DNA from: Hyalangium ruber
Lineage (GTDB): Bacteria > Myxococcota > Myxococcia > Myxococcales > Myxococcaceae
DNA: 64,000 nt
Direction of reading: 5' to 3'
Assembly (NCBI RefSeq): GCF_034259325.1
Contig: NZ_JAXIVS010000007.1
Span: forward strand, 186,001 to 250,000
How positions within the stretch are numbered: the first letter of the stretch is position 1; each line of letters opens with the position of its first letter. Shown here piece after piece: positions 27,566 through 36,700 of the stretch. Under the pieces are notes generated by a model that saw nothing but the letters and a program-made list of their open reading frames with translations, was not told the DNA's origin and made no database searches. The translations under genes and the position numbers were made by a program.

Positions 27566-29055
27566 GCGCGTCCCGCCTGCTGACCGCCTGCCTGGCCCTG
27601 CTGCTGGGTGGCGCCTGCGCTTCCACGCCCAAGCCCGCGCCCACGCCTCCACCGGCGGAGAGCGCCGCCACGAGCACCCCCGCGCCCACGGAGAGCGCGC
27701 CCACTCCGGGAGCCGCTCGCCCCTCCGAGCCTGCCACCTCCGGCGGCGCCCAGGTGGTGAAGACGGTACCCGCACCATCGGCCACGCCCTCGGTCGAGCC
27801 GAGCCCTGCCCCTCCCCGGCCGCAGGCCACGGGCGCGCGGGGAGACTTCGAACGCGCGGTGGAGATCGCCCGACGCGGAGAGCTGGAGGCCGCCGAGCGG
27901 GGCTTGGAGGCCCTGCTGGAGGCCAACCCCAAGCTGGACTACGCCTGGACGAACCTGGGCGTGCTGCGCGAGCGCAAGGGCAAACCGGAGGAGGCTGAGC
28001 GCGCCTACCGCAAGGCCCTGGAGCTCAAGCCCGAGCAGGAGTCCGCCTGGGACTTCCTCACCCGGCTCTACTGCCGCACTGGCCGCGCCTCGCGCATCGA
28101 GGCCGAGCTGCGCCAGAAGCTGGAGGCCAAGGCCGACTCCGCGAGCATGCGCACCTCCCTGGCCCTGGCCCTGCTGCACCAGCAGAAGCTGGAGTCGGCC
28201 GCCACCGAGGCCAAGCGCGCCCTCAAGGTGGAGGAGCGCTACGTGAAGGCCATGCAGGTGCTCGCGCAGGTGTACTACCGCGAGAAGAAGTTCGAGCTGG
28301 CCCGCATGGTGCTGGAGAACGCCCGCGCCATCGACACGCAGGACGCGGCCACCCACAACGCGCTGGGCCTGGTGCAGCTGGCCCTCAAGGCCCGCCCCCT
28401 GGCGCTGGAGAGCTTCAAGCAGGCCGCGCAGCTGCGCCCGGACTTCGCCGAGGCGCGCAACAACTTCGGCGCCATGCTCAACGAGGCCCAGGACTACCCA
28501 GCCGCCATCACCGAGCTGGAGGCCGCCGTGCGCTCCGCGCCGGACTTCGCCTCCGCCCGGCTCAACCTGGGCAACGCCTACCGGGGCACCGGGGATTTCG
28601 TCCGCGCCAAGGACGAGTACGGGCAGGTCATCAAGCTCCAGCCCCAGCTGGCCGACACCTACTTCAACCTCGCCATCCTCTACCTCGACCTGGAGCCGCA
28701 GGGCATGGACACCCTGGAGCGCTTCAAGGCGGCCATCACCTGGTTCGAGCAGTACAAGGGCAAGGGGGGCAAGGACGAGCGCGTGGAGCAGTACGTCAAG
28801 GACGCCCAGAAGGGCATCGACAAGGAAGAGCGTCGGCGCGAGCGAGAGAAGCGCGATCAGCTCCGCAAGGCCCAGAAGGCCGAAGAGGACCGCAAGAAGG
28901 CCGAGGAGGAGGCGAAGCAGGCCCAGCAGGCCGCCCCCTCGCCCTCCGAGCCGGCGACCGCCACGGCGACACCGGACAAAACGTCCACACCTCCCAGCAC
29001 ACCCTCTGCCACCCCTACCCCGGGCTCGGGTAAGCTGACCTCCGACGATAAGTAG
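27562..29055 (+). CDS. GltE/AglT-like TPR lipoprotein
   Basis: 497 residues. The lipobox LGGAC places the lipid-modified Cys at about residue 19, followed by an Ala/Pro/Thr linker to about 95. Residues 95-380 form about seven TPRs (AWTNLGVLRERKGKPEEAERAY, HNALGLVQLALKARPLALESF). A highly charged Glu/Lys/Arg coiled tail (about 410-460) and a Thr/Pro-rich end follow. The GTG start overlaps the preceding stop codon. Lipidation plus TPRs and the gene order match the GltE/AglT position of the gliding complex; the function here is inferred from that parallel. It is predicted to be anchored in a membrane and face the periplasm. Confidence 0.75.
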   Translation: MSASRLLTACLALLLGGACASTPKPAPTPPPAESAATSTPAPTESAPTPGAARPSEPATSGGAQVVKTVPAPSATPSVEPSPAPPRPQATGARGDFERAVEIARRGELEAAERGLEALLEANPKLDYAWTNLGVLRERKGKPEEAERAYRKALELKPEQESAWDFLTRLYCRTGRASRIEAELRQKLEAKADSASMRTSLALALLHQQKLESAATEAKRALKVEERYVKAMQVLAQVYYREKKFELARMVLENARAIDTQDAATHNALGLVQLALKARPLALESFKQAAQLRPDFAEARNNFGAMLNEAQDYPAAITELEAAVRSAPDFASARLNLGNAYRGTGDFVRAKDEYGQVIKLQPQLADTYFNLAILYLDLEPQGMDTLERFKAAITWFEQYKGKGGKDERVEQYVKDAQKGIDKEERRREREKRDQLRKAQKAEEDRKKAEEEAKQAQQAAPSPSEPATATATPDKTSTPPSTPSATPTPGSGKLTSDDK

Positions 29056-29066
29056 AGGCCCCGCCC

Positions 29067-29312
29067 ATGCGCACCTTCCTCGCACTCCTTCTGATGATGG
29101 CCGCCCCCGCGCTCGCGCAGGACTCGGGCGACGCCCAGGGTGCCAAGAAGAAGAAGGTCATCCGCCTGGATGCCCTCACCGTCGAGGGAAAGATCCAGAA
29201 GCCCCAGGCCTTCTACATCCTCCAGCGCTCGAACCTGAACTTCGAGGAGCTCAACCGGCCCGAGAGCTTCGTTCCCAAAGTCGTCCAGAGCGTGGACAAG
29301 CAACCTTTCTAG
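29067..29312 (+). CDS. Small exported GltF-like protein
   Basis: 81 residues. The signal peptide ends at APALAQ, leaving a mature part of about 62 residues. After a short Gly/Lys stretch (KKKKVIRLDAL) comes VEGKIQKPQAFYILQRSNL and a short C-terminal segment; no cysteines or enzyme motifs. The motif of a charged strand followed by a P-x-A-F/Y-Y-I-L-x-R-S stretch recurs in small proteins placed between the TPR lipoprotein and the FHA/TonB-like gene in gliding-type clusters (GltF position). It lies 11 nt after the TPR lipoprotein and 17 nt before the next gene. Probably a periplasmic linker; the function is inferred. Confidence 0.7.
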   Translation: MRTFLALLLMMAAPALAQDSGDAQGAKKKKVIRLDALTVEGKIQKPQAFYILQRSNLNFEELNRPESFVPKVVQSVDKQPF

Positions 29313-29329
29313 GGCGGCCCCAGAAAACC

Positions 29330-30676
29330 ATGGCTTCACCCCAGTCCCAGCCCAGCAAGTTGTTGCGCGTCGGCATCATCCAGGCCGACCGCATCCTCGA
29401 GGAGCGTCACGTCCTCCGGGACGACGTCACCATCGGCCACGACGCGAAGAACACCATCGTCCTGCCGCCCTCCGACGACCTGCCGGCCAAGTTCGCCCTC
29501 TTCGAGAACCGCAACAACCAGTACCAGCTCGTCTTCGACGACACGATGCAGGGCCGGGTGAACCTGGGCTCCTCGGACGTGGACTTCGACCGGCTGCGCA
29601 AGCAGGGCCTGGCCCAGGAGCGCGGCACCAACTACGTGCTGCCCCTGCAGGAGAGCGCCCGCGGCAAGGTGGACCTGGGCGACCTGACCCTCTTCTTCCA
29701 GTTCGTCTCGCCCGTGCCCGAGGCGGACAAGCCCAAGCTGCCGCCGGACGTGTCCGCCGGCTTCTGGAAGGGCCTGGACCGCACCTTCTTCCTCATCCTC
29801 GGCGTCTCCCTCTTCCTGCACTTCGCGTGGGGCGCCTACGTCTTCGCCGCCCAGCCACCGCCCGAGCCCGAGCTGACGCTGGACGAGCTGGAGGACCGCT
29901 TCGTCCGCGCCGACATCATCCCCAAGCAGCCGCCCAAGCAGGAGCAGGTGGCCGAGGCCCCCCAGGCCGAGGAGAAGCAGCAGGCCAAGGAGGACAAGAA
30001 GGATCCGAGCGAGGCCAAGCCCGCCGAGAGCAAGTCCGCCGACCCCGCGGAGCGCAAGGCGGAGGTCATCAAGAAGGTGTCCGGCAAGGGCCTGCTGAAG
30101 ATCCTCGGCTCCTCGGGCGACGGCAGCGGCGGTGCGTTCGCGGACGTGCTCGGCGGCAGCACTGGCGGCGGAGAGATCGCCGAGGCGCTCGCGGGCGCCG
30201 GCGGCGTGGGCGTGGCCACCGCGGAGTCCATCGGCGCTGGAGGCCCCAAGGGCGGCGGCGCGGGCCAGGTGGCCGGCATCGGCGAGCTGGGCACCAGCGG
30301 CGGCGGCAAGGTGGACCTGGGCGCCAAGAAGGAGACCGCTGTCTCGGGACGGGTGAGCGACTCGACCCCCGAGGTGGAGAGCTCGGACGTGGATCGCGAC
30401 GCGCTGACGCGCTACGTGAAGGCGCGCCTGAAGGCCATCCAGGGTTGCTACGAGAAGGAGCTCAAGCGCAACCCCAACCTCAAGGGCAAGGTGGTGGTGC
30501 GCTTCAGCATCATGCCCTCCGGCCGCACCGGCAACATCGACGTGGAGGAGAACACGCTGGGCAATGACGCGGTGGGCAGCTGCATCCGCACCGTCATCCG
30601 CAGCTGGGTGTTCCCCTTCAAGCCGGACGACGAAGTGCCTGTCGCCTACCCCTTCGTCTTCTCTCCCGCGGGGTAG
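29330..30676 (+). CDS. GltG/PglI-like protein: FHA-like, TM, TonB-like C-terminal domain
   Basis: 448 residues. The N-terminus (about 10-130) is an FHA-like sandwich (VTIGHDAKNTIVLP and a following FALFENRNNQYQLVF segment). One membrane helix lies at about 143-168, then a Glu/Lys/Pro-rich periplasmic spacer, a Gly-rich stretch (about 240-340), and an AgmX/PglI C-terminal domain at about 355-445 (Cys-Tyr-Glu start, FSIMPSGRTGNI, SWVFPFKPDDEV). This is the domain order of GltG/PglI, the inner-membrane gliding protein whose TonB-like part spans the periplasm. The kinase at 13.1-14.9 kb shares the C-terminal domain. No proton-channel motor genes (aglRQS) occur in the window. Confidence 0.82.
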   Translation: MASPQSQPSKLLRVGIIQADRILEERHVLRDDVTIGHDAKNTIVLPPSDDLPAKFALFENRNNQYQLVFDDTMQGRVNLGSSDVDFDRLRKQGLAQERGTNYVLPLQESARGKVDLGDLTLFFQFVSPVPEADKPKLPPDVSAGFWKGLDRTFFLILGVSLFLHFAWGAYVFAAQPPPEPELTLDELEDRFVRADIIPKQPPKQEQVAEAPQAEEKQQAKEDKKDPSEAKPAESKSADPAERKAEVIKKVSGKGLLKILGSSGDGSGGAFADVLGGSTGGGEIAEALAGAGGVGVATAESIGAGGPKGGGAGQVAGIGELGTSGGGKVDLGAKKETAVSGRVSDSTPEVESSDVDRDALTRYVKARLKAIQGCYEKELKRNPNLKGKVVVRFSIMPSGRTGNIDVEENTLGNDAVGSCIRTVIRSWVFPFKPDDEVPVAYPFVFSPAG

Positions 30677-30694
30677 CTCCCAGAGAGGGGCAGC

Positions 30695-31138
30695 ATGGAG
30701 AAGCTGGACGTCATCACCGCTTCGCCGCTGTTCGAGATGCTCTCCCAGGAAGAGCTGGCGCACCTGGCCGAGCTCGCCGGGCAGCGCCGCTACGCCGCCG
30801 GCGAGGTCATCTTCGAGGAGGGAGCGCTGGGCGACAGCCTCTTCGTCATCGTCAAGGGCGAGGTGGAGGTGGTGCATCGCGAGGGTGACGCGGTGCGCCC
30901 CATCACCGTGCTCACCTCGCCAGCCTTCTTCGGGGAGATGAGCGTCATTGACAAGGAGTACCGCTCGGCCACCCTGCGAGCGCGCACGGACGCGGAGCTG
31001 CTGCAGCTCACCATGAAGGAGCTGGGGCGCTTCCGGCAGGCGCACCGCGACGGCTTCACCTTCATCGTCATCAACATCGCGCGCATCCTCTCGGCCCGGC
31101 TGCGCGAGGCCAACGCGCGTCTTGCGGGCAACGCCTGA
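30695..31138 (+). CDS. Cyclic nucleotide-binding domain protein
   Basis: 147 residues forming essentially one cyclic-nucleotide-binding (CNB) domain. Visible features: the beta-roll with FEEGALGDSLFVIVKGEVEV, the phosphate-binding cassette around FFGEMSVIDKEYRSATLRA (Gly-Glu and Arg conserved) and a C-terminal helix. There is no DNA-binding helix-turn-helix, so it is not a Crp/Fnr transcription factor but a stand-alone sensor of cAMP, cGMP or a related nucleotide. It follows the GltG-like gene by 18 nt and is probably in the same operon. The partner is unknown. Confidence 0.85.
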   Translation: MEKLDVITASPLFEMLSQEELAHLAELAGQRRYAAGEVIFEEGALGDSLFVIVKGEVEVVHREGDAVRPITVLTSPAFFGEMSVIDKEYRSATLRARTDAELLQLTMKELGRFRQAHRDGFTFIVINIARILSARLREANARLAGNA

Positions 31139-31188
31139 GCCCCCTCGTGCGTTGACACCCCCGCCCCTCGCTTCTACGCTCGCGGCGT

Positions 31189-31749
31189 ATGCGCATTGTC
31201 GGACTGCTGCCTGTGCTGCTCGTGGCGGGGTGGGCCGCCGCTCAGGGCACCAGGCCCGCGGCCCCTCCGGCTGCGCCCATGCCCTCGCTGCAGAAGGCCA
31301 GCGAGGTGCCGGATCCGGAGAAGCTCGAGCGCAGCGCCAAGGCCATCGCCGGCATGCGCACCGCGCTGCGCGAGGTGCTCGAGAAGCTCGAGGAGGCCCG
31401 CCGCACCAAGGACGTGGTGAAGCTCAACTGCGTCAACGAGAAGCTGACCCAGATCAAGGGCCTGCTTCGCATCTCCGAGCAGGCGGACGTGGGGCTGCAG
31501 GAGTCGGTGGCCCGCAAGGAGACGACCTCCGCCGAGCACGAGTACACCAAGGTGATGATCGCCCAGCAGAAGGTGTCCCAGCTGCGCTCGGAGACCGAGG
31601 AGTGCATCGGCCAGCTCGCCTTCCGCACCGACGAGAACCTCTCCGTCGAAGTCGAGGAGCCCCGGGACCTGCCCGGCGGTGATCCGACCAAGCCGCCCCC
31701 GCCGGGCGACGTCGTCGTCCGTCCGCCCCCCGCCAGTCCCACCCTGTAG
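31189..31749 (+). CDS. Exported coiled-coil protein of unknown function
   Basis: 186 residues. The signal peptide ends near GWAAAQ. A Pro/Ala linker precedes a helical, probably coiled-coil region (about 42-150) with two Cys (LNCVNEKL, EECIGQL) that could form a disulfide in the periplasm. The tail is Pro-rich. I do not recognise the family. The gene sits between the cyclic-nucleotide-binding gene and the export beta-barrel gene on the same strand. Confidence 0.7.
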   Translation: MRIVGLLPVLLVAGWAAAQGTRPAAPPAAPMPSLQKASEVPDPEKLERSAKAIAGMRTALREVLEKLEEARRTKDVVKLNCVNEKLTQIKGLLRISEQADVGLQESVARKETTSAEHEYTKVMIAQQKVSQLRSETEECIGQLAFRTDENLSVEVEEPRDLPGGDPTKPPPPGDVVVRPPPASPTL

Positions 31750-31895
31750 GTTGGCGCGGGTTTCGTTACCCACCAGGCCGGACGGTGTCCAAGAAATTTG
31801 TGCGGGGGTCGGAGGGGTGCGTGTTATGACCCCCCTCAGGGCCCCAGTCAGCGGTAGGGAAAGGTAGCCGGCGTGCCGGCGTGATCGTCCGACTC

Positions 31896-33164
31896 ATGAC
31901 GCAGTCTGGCAACAAGTGCTGGGCTCTGTGCGTGCTGGTATTGGGGATGCTGGGTCCCGCCGTGGTCGGGGCGCAGACTCCGCCTGTGCCCACGGGCGGC
32001 AACGGCTTCAAGGTGGGAGAAGGGCGGCTGCACCCCTTCTTCGACCTGGAGACGCGGCTGGACACGGGCGTGGGCTACTTCCTGAACGAAGCCACGCCCG
32101 AGCCGAATGATCTCGAAGAGGGCCCCTCGAGCGAGATGGTGCTGCGGCTGCGGCCCGGGCTGAAGCTGGACGTGCCCTCCTCCAAGCTCACCTTCAACGC
32201 GTCGGCGCGGCTGGAGTACGTGCTCTACACGGGGCTCTTGGAGCCCCAGTCGACGTACGGCTCGCACCTGGAGGGGGCGGCGGACATCTCGGCCCACTTC
32301 AACCCCGAAGCGCCGTTGAGCTTCGTGCTGTCCGACCAGTTCATCCGCTCGGACCAGACGCGCAACGTGGCGCTGGGCGCGGGGGTGCTGTCGCTCTTCA
32401 ACGAGCTGCGCGCCAAGATGCCCTACCGGCCCGGTGGCGGCGCGGTGGAGATCACCCCCGAGCTGGCCTGGGCGGTGGAGTTCTTCTCGCCCATCGGCCT
32501 GGCCGTGCCGGTGGGGTGCGAGGAGGGCGTGTGTGATCCCGACACGGTGGACGCCTTCGACTACAACAACCTGCACGCGGGGGTGGATGGGCGCTGGCGC
32601 TTCCTGCCGAAGACGGCGCTGGTGCTGGATGTGGACCTGGACCTGCGCAACTACTTCCAAGGGGACAACCCGGATGCGCTGCTCCTGCGCAGCATGGCGG
32701 GGCTGGCGGGCCTGGTGTCTCCGAAGATCGCCGTCACCGCCAAGGTGGGCTGGGGCTTCAACTTCGGCTCCACGGGGGGCAACACCTTCCTGGCGCAGCT
32801 CGAGGGCACCTACCTCTACAGCCCGACGATGACGTTCAAGGGCGGCTACTACCGCACGCTCAACCCAGTGGCCGCCTATGGGCTGTACCGCAATGATCGG
32901 GGTTATGTGGAGGCGCGGGCGCTGTTCGGCGGCAAGCTGGTGATGCATGGGTACCTGGCGGCCGACTTCCTGGGCTTCTACACCGCGACGGCGCCTCGCT
33001 CCGACACGCTGGTGAGCGTGGACCTCGGGCCGGAGTACCAGTTCAAGCCGTGGCTTGTGGGCGCGGCGGGCTACTTGCTGAGCACGCGGTCGTCCTCGAT
33101 CGAGGGCACGGGCCTGAACTACACGCGCCACGAAGTCTACCTTCGGCTGACCCTGGTGTACTGA
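31896..33164 (+). CDS. Outer-membrane beta-barrel, Wzp-type polysaccharide porin
   Basis: 422 residues from the ATG at 31896 (MTQSGNKCWAL), which gives a good signal peptide ending at VVGAQ; a GTG at 31881 would add five residues. The mature protein is a series of amphipathic strands ending in aromatic residues (LEYVLYTG, VDLDLRNYF, GYYRTLNPV) and finishes in LTLVY, as outer-membrane barrels do. It is followed 9 nt later by a short polysaccharide-export (OPX) lipoprotein. In M. xanthus such barrel/OPX pairs (WzpX-WzaX, WzpS-WzaS, WzpB-WzaB) export secreted polysaccharides, and I recall the pair near mglBA as WzpB/WzaB, for the biosurfactant polysaccharide. Assignment rests on that synteny. 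Confidence 0.78.
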   Translation: MTQSGNKCWALCVLVLGMLGPAVVGAQTPPVPTGGNGFKVGEGRLHPFFDLETRLDTGVGYFLNEATPEPNDLEEGPSSEMVLRLRPGLKLDVPSSKLTFNASARLEYVLYTGLLEPQSTYGSHLEGAADISAHFNPEAPLSFVLSDQFIRSDQTRNVALGAGVLSLFNELRAKMPYRPGGGAVEITPELAWAVEFFSPIGLAVPVGCEEGVCDPDTVDAFDYNNLHAGVDGRWRFLPKTALVLDVDLDLRNYFQGDNPDALLLRSMAGLAGLVSPKIAVTAKVGWGFNFGSTGGNTFLAQLEGTYLYSPTMTFKGGYYRTLNPVAAYGLYRNDRGYVEARALFGGKLVMHGYLAADFLGFYTATAPRSDTLVSVDLGPEYQFKPWLVGAAGYLLSTRSSSIEGTGLNYTRHEVYLRLTLVY

Positions 33165-33173
33165 GCCCCGCCG

Positions 33174-33785
33174 ATGAGAACCCCTCCCGCCCTGCTGCTT
33201 GCCCTGCTGATCGCGGCGGCACCCGCGTGCCGCTCGGCCGCGCCGACACCGGACCTGCCCCTGCCCACGGCGGAGGAGGCCCGCTCGGTGCCGGCGACGA
33301 GCAACACCCTGGGCCCGGGGGACCTGGTGGAGGTGCGCGTCTTCCAGGAGCCGGACCACTCGGGCATCTGGCGCGTGTCGCCCGAGGGCACGATCGACTA
33401 CCCGCTGTGCGGCAAGGTGGAGCTGGCGGGCCGCACTTCGAGCACGGCGGCCGACTCGCTGCGCGAGTGCCTGGGGCGCTACGTGCGCAGGCCCCAGGTG
33501 TCGGTGCTGATCCGCGAGTACAACTCGAAGAAGATCTTCGTCTTCGGCGAGGTGCAGAAGCCGGGCACGTTCCCGTACGAGGGGGAGATGACGATCATCC
33601 AGGCCGTCACCCTGGCGGGCGGCTTCACCAAGCTGGCCGCCAAGAACAGCACCAACGTGACGCGGCTGGTGGAAGGCCAGGAGCGGAAGATCCGCGTGCC
33701 GGTGGAGGACATCGGTGTGGGGCGGGAGAAGAACTTCCTGCTCCAGCCCGGCGACATCGTCTTCGTGCCGGAGAGCTTCTTCTAG
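33174..33785 (+). CDS. Short (class 3) polysaccharide export lipoprotein, Wza-like
   Basis: 203 residues. Lipobox AAPAC puts the lipidated Cys at about 19. The Poly_export domain (about 40-115: [25 protein letters not shown]) and one SLBB domain (about 118-175: [13 protein letters not shown]) follow, and the protein ends at [12 protein letters not shown]. It lacks the C-terminal helix that forms the outer-membrane pore of E. coli Wza (379 residues). This is the class 3 OPX type that relies on a separate beta-barrel, which is the gene before it. The predicted location is the periplasmic face of the outer membrane. Its stop codon shares the CTAG with the convergent kinase gene. Confidence 0.87.
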   Translation: MRTPPALLLALLIAAAPACRSAAPTPDLPLPTAEEARSVPATSNTLGPGDLVEVRVFQEPDHSGIWRVSPEGTIDYPLCGKVELAGRTSSTAADSLRECLGRYVRRPQVSVLIREYNSKKIFVFGEVQKPGTFPYEGEMTIIQAVTLAGGFTKLAAKNSTNVTRLVEGQERKIRVPVEDIGVGREKNFLLQPGDIVFVPESFF

Positions 33786-36700
33786 GCGGAGCAGCCTTCC
33801 ATGCTCGCGCCCCAGCGCTGACGGGCCAGGTGGAGCACGCGGGCGTTCTCGGGCACGTGGCACAGGAAGCGCTCGCGGGTGGCCGCGTCCGGAAGGTCTC
33901 TCGCCCGCTGGTGCAGACACTCCATGGCCAGGCGCAGGGCCTCTTCCGCCGCCTCCTCATCCCTCTGTGCGTGACAGGCCTGGAACAGGGCCAGGCAGAG
34001 GCCCACGGAGGCCACGCCCGCTCTGCCCGTCCGCTCCAGGGCGCGCATGCCCTGCTCCGCCTCGCCCCGCGCCTCCAGGGCACGCCCTCGCGCCAGTAGC
34101 GCCGTGCTCCGGCAGGTGCGCGCGAGGAGCTGGTAGGTGCTGAGCGCGCTCAACAACTCGCACGCCTCGCGGGCCCACTCCTCGGCGTCGGAGGGCAGGT
34201 CCTGCGCGAGGGCCACCCGTGCGAGCGCCAGGGCGGCGAGGCCCCGGTGCATCGGGCTCGTTCGCTGCGTCTCCCGTGCGTGGAGCGCCATGCGCCGGGC
34301 CTCCTCGTGGTGGGTGGGCTCGGCGCTCCCGGATAACACCAGGGCCAGGTGGACATGGAGCCAGGTATCGGCCTGATCGAAGTACCTGGCCCTCTCCAGT
34401 CCCTCCCTCATCACCTGCACGGCCCTGGACAGCTCGCCCAACGCCGCCAACCCCAGCCCGCATACGGTGCGCGCGACGAACTCCTGCCGCTCCGTGCCGA
34501 GCGTGTCGAATGCCTTCATCCCCTCTTCCGACGCGACCTGACACCACCAGGGACGGGCATCGAAGTAGTACGCGAAGGAGCCCTGCCCTGCGTGCCACCA
34601 TGCGTGGGCGAAGCTGTCAGGCCCTGGGTATTTCCTCGCCATCTGGCCCATGCGCTCCAGGACGCGCAGAGCCTCGTTTCGCTGGCCGGTCCATTGGTAC
34701 AGGACACAGAAGTGAGCGATCGCCTCGCAGTAGACGGCCACGGCCTCGGGCGCGGGCTCGATGCCCAACAGCTGGTGCCCCAGCGCGACCGCCTCCTGGG
34801 TGCGACCGCTCTTGGCGTTCATGATGATGAGGTTGCCCACCACCTGAATCCATGAGGCGCTGCCCTCGGCCAGCTTGGGGAGAACCTCGCGGCCCACCGC
34901 GATGGTGCGCTCGAAGTCCTCCGTCCAGAAGGAGATCTCCGCCTCCAGCACCTGGAGCTCAATGAGGGCCTGGTCCGTGGGCTCACAGTCCAGCGCGGCC
35001 TTCAGACACTTCAGGGCCCCTTGCATGTCCGTGCGCTGCCGCTCGCAGTTCTGCTTGCAGGCCCGGGTGAAGAACTGGAGCGCCTTCTGCTTCTGTCCAC
35101 CGAGCTTGTAATGCTCTGCCAGCACCAGGGGCTCGGACTCGCCGGCGGACTCCAGCCACTCACCGGCCCGCTGGTGCCAGCTGAAGCGGAGGCTGTCGGG
35201 CACGAGGCTGGCGGCGGCATCGCGCACCAAGGCATGGTGGAAGCGGTACTCGACCTCCGCCGAGAAGCGGCTGCAAGCCTGGGGCTGCACCACCTCCAGC
35301 TCCACCAGGCGTTGCAGCGAATGCGCCAGCTCCTCCGAGGAGAAGTCAGGTGCTAGCAGCGCCCCCACCCCTCCCGCCCAGAAGGTGCGCCCGAAGATGC
35401 TGGCGGCCTGCACCACGCGCCTCGCCTCCGGCTCCAGGCGCTGCAGGCGCGACTGGAGCATGGCCAGCACCGAGCCGGGAGGTTCCTCGCCCTGCCCTTC
35501 CGCCACCCCACGAATCAGCTCTTCCAGGAACAGGGCATTGCCAGCGGCCAGCCCCACCAGGCGTGCCACCACGTCCTCTGGCACCTGGGGCCCGAGCACC
35601 TCATGCACCAGCCGGGCGCAGGCCTTCTGACTCAGGCCCCGCAGCGAGACCTCCTGAGCGCTCCGCCCCCACAGCTCCGGGAACAGCTTCTTCACCTCGG
35701 GCCGTGCCAGAGCCAGCACCATGAGCGGCTGCTCGGAGAACTCTCGCAGCACCTCCTCCATCAGCTTGATGCTGGGCCCATCGCTCCAGTGCAGATCCTC
35801 CAGCATCCACAGCACCGCCCCCTGGGCACACTCGGCCCTGAGCCAGACGACCAGCGCCCGTGTCACCAGGGCGCTCATCAACTGGGGATCCTCCCGGGCC
35901 GCGCGCAGCCGGGGGTTGTCCTCCGAGGGGAAGGGAATGGCGCACAGCTCGCCCAGGAACTCGGTGACTTCCTTGTGCAGCGAGGCAGGCAGGTGACGCG
36001 TCAGCCGCTGGGCCAGTCTGGCTCGGCGCACCTCCAACGGCTCGCCATCCACCACCTCGCAGAGCCGGCGCACCGCCTGTCCCAGCAGGCCATGGGCCGT
36101 GCTGGTGTTCATGGGCTCACCCCGCCCCAGCAGCATGAGCGGTGGCCGGGCGTGGCGCTCCAGGCGCCGCAGCAGCTCATGGCGCAGGCGGGACTTGCCC
36201 ATCCCCGCCGGAGCGGTGATCAGCAGGACGCGAGAGGCGGAGTCCTCCACGCAGCTGGTGAACGCCAGCTCCAGGAGGGCCAGCTCCTGCTCACGACCGA
36301 CGCAGGGGGTGGGCCGGCCCAGCAGCGGACGGGACTCATCCGCTTCCAGGTTTTCGCAGCGCAGCAGGAAGCGGCTCGAGGAGGCCCGCTCCATCTGGAA
36401 CCGCGCGCCCAACAGGCCCGCCGTGGTGTCATCCACCAGCACCGAGGCATCGGAGACCAGGGCGTGGGTCTTCTGGAGGTGGAGCAGCTCGCTGGCCTTG
36501 TCGACCGCCTCTCCCGCGGGCAGGAGACGATCGCGCAGGCTCAGGCCGGTGGTGAGCGCCACGAAGCTGTCCGGCCAGCGCTCCCGGACGGACAGCGCGC
36601 AGTGCGCGGCCAGGGAGGCCTGATCATTGGCCGAGCCACGCTCCAGGACGAAGGTGGCCACCAGAGAGCCATCGGCCAGCAAGGCGGCCTGTGCACTGTG

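Noticed and set aside
29336-31045. Reverse-strand frame across the GltG-like and CNB genes
   Set aside because: It spans two real genes and the gap between them, with Leu/Gly/His-rich shadow composition.
30695-31138. Crp/Fnr transcription factor
   Set aside because: The protein ends after the nucleotide-binding domain; there is no helix-turn-helix.
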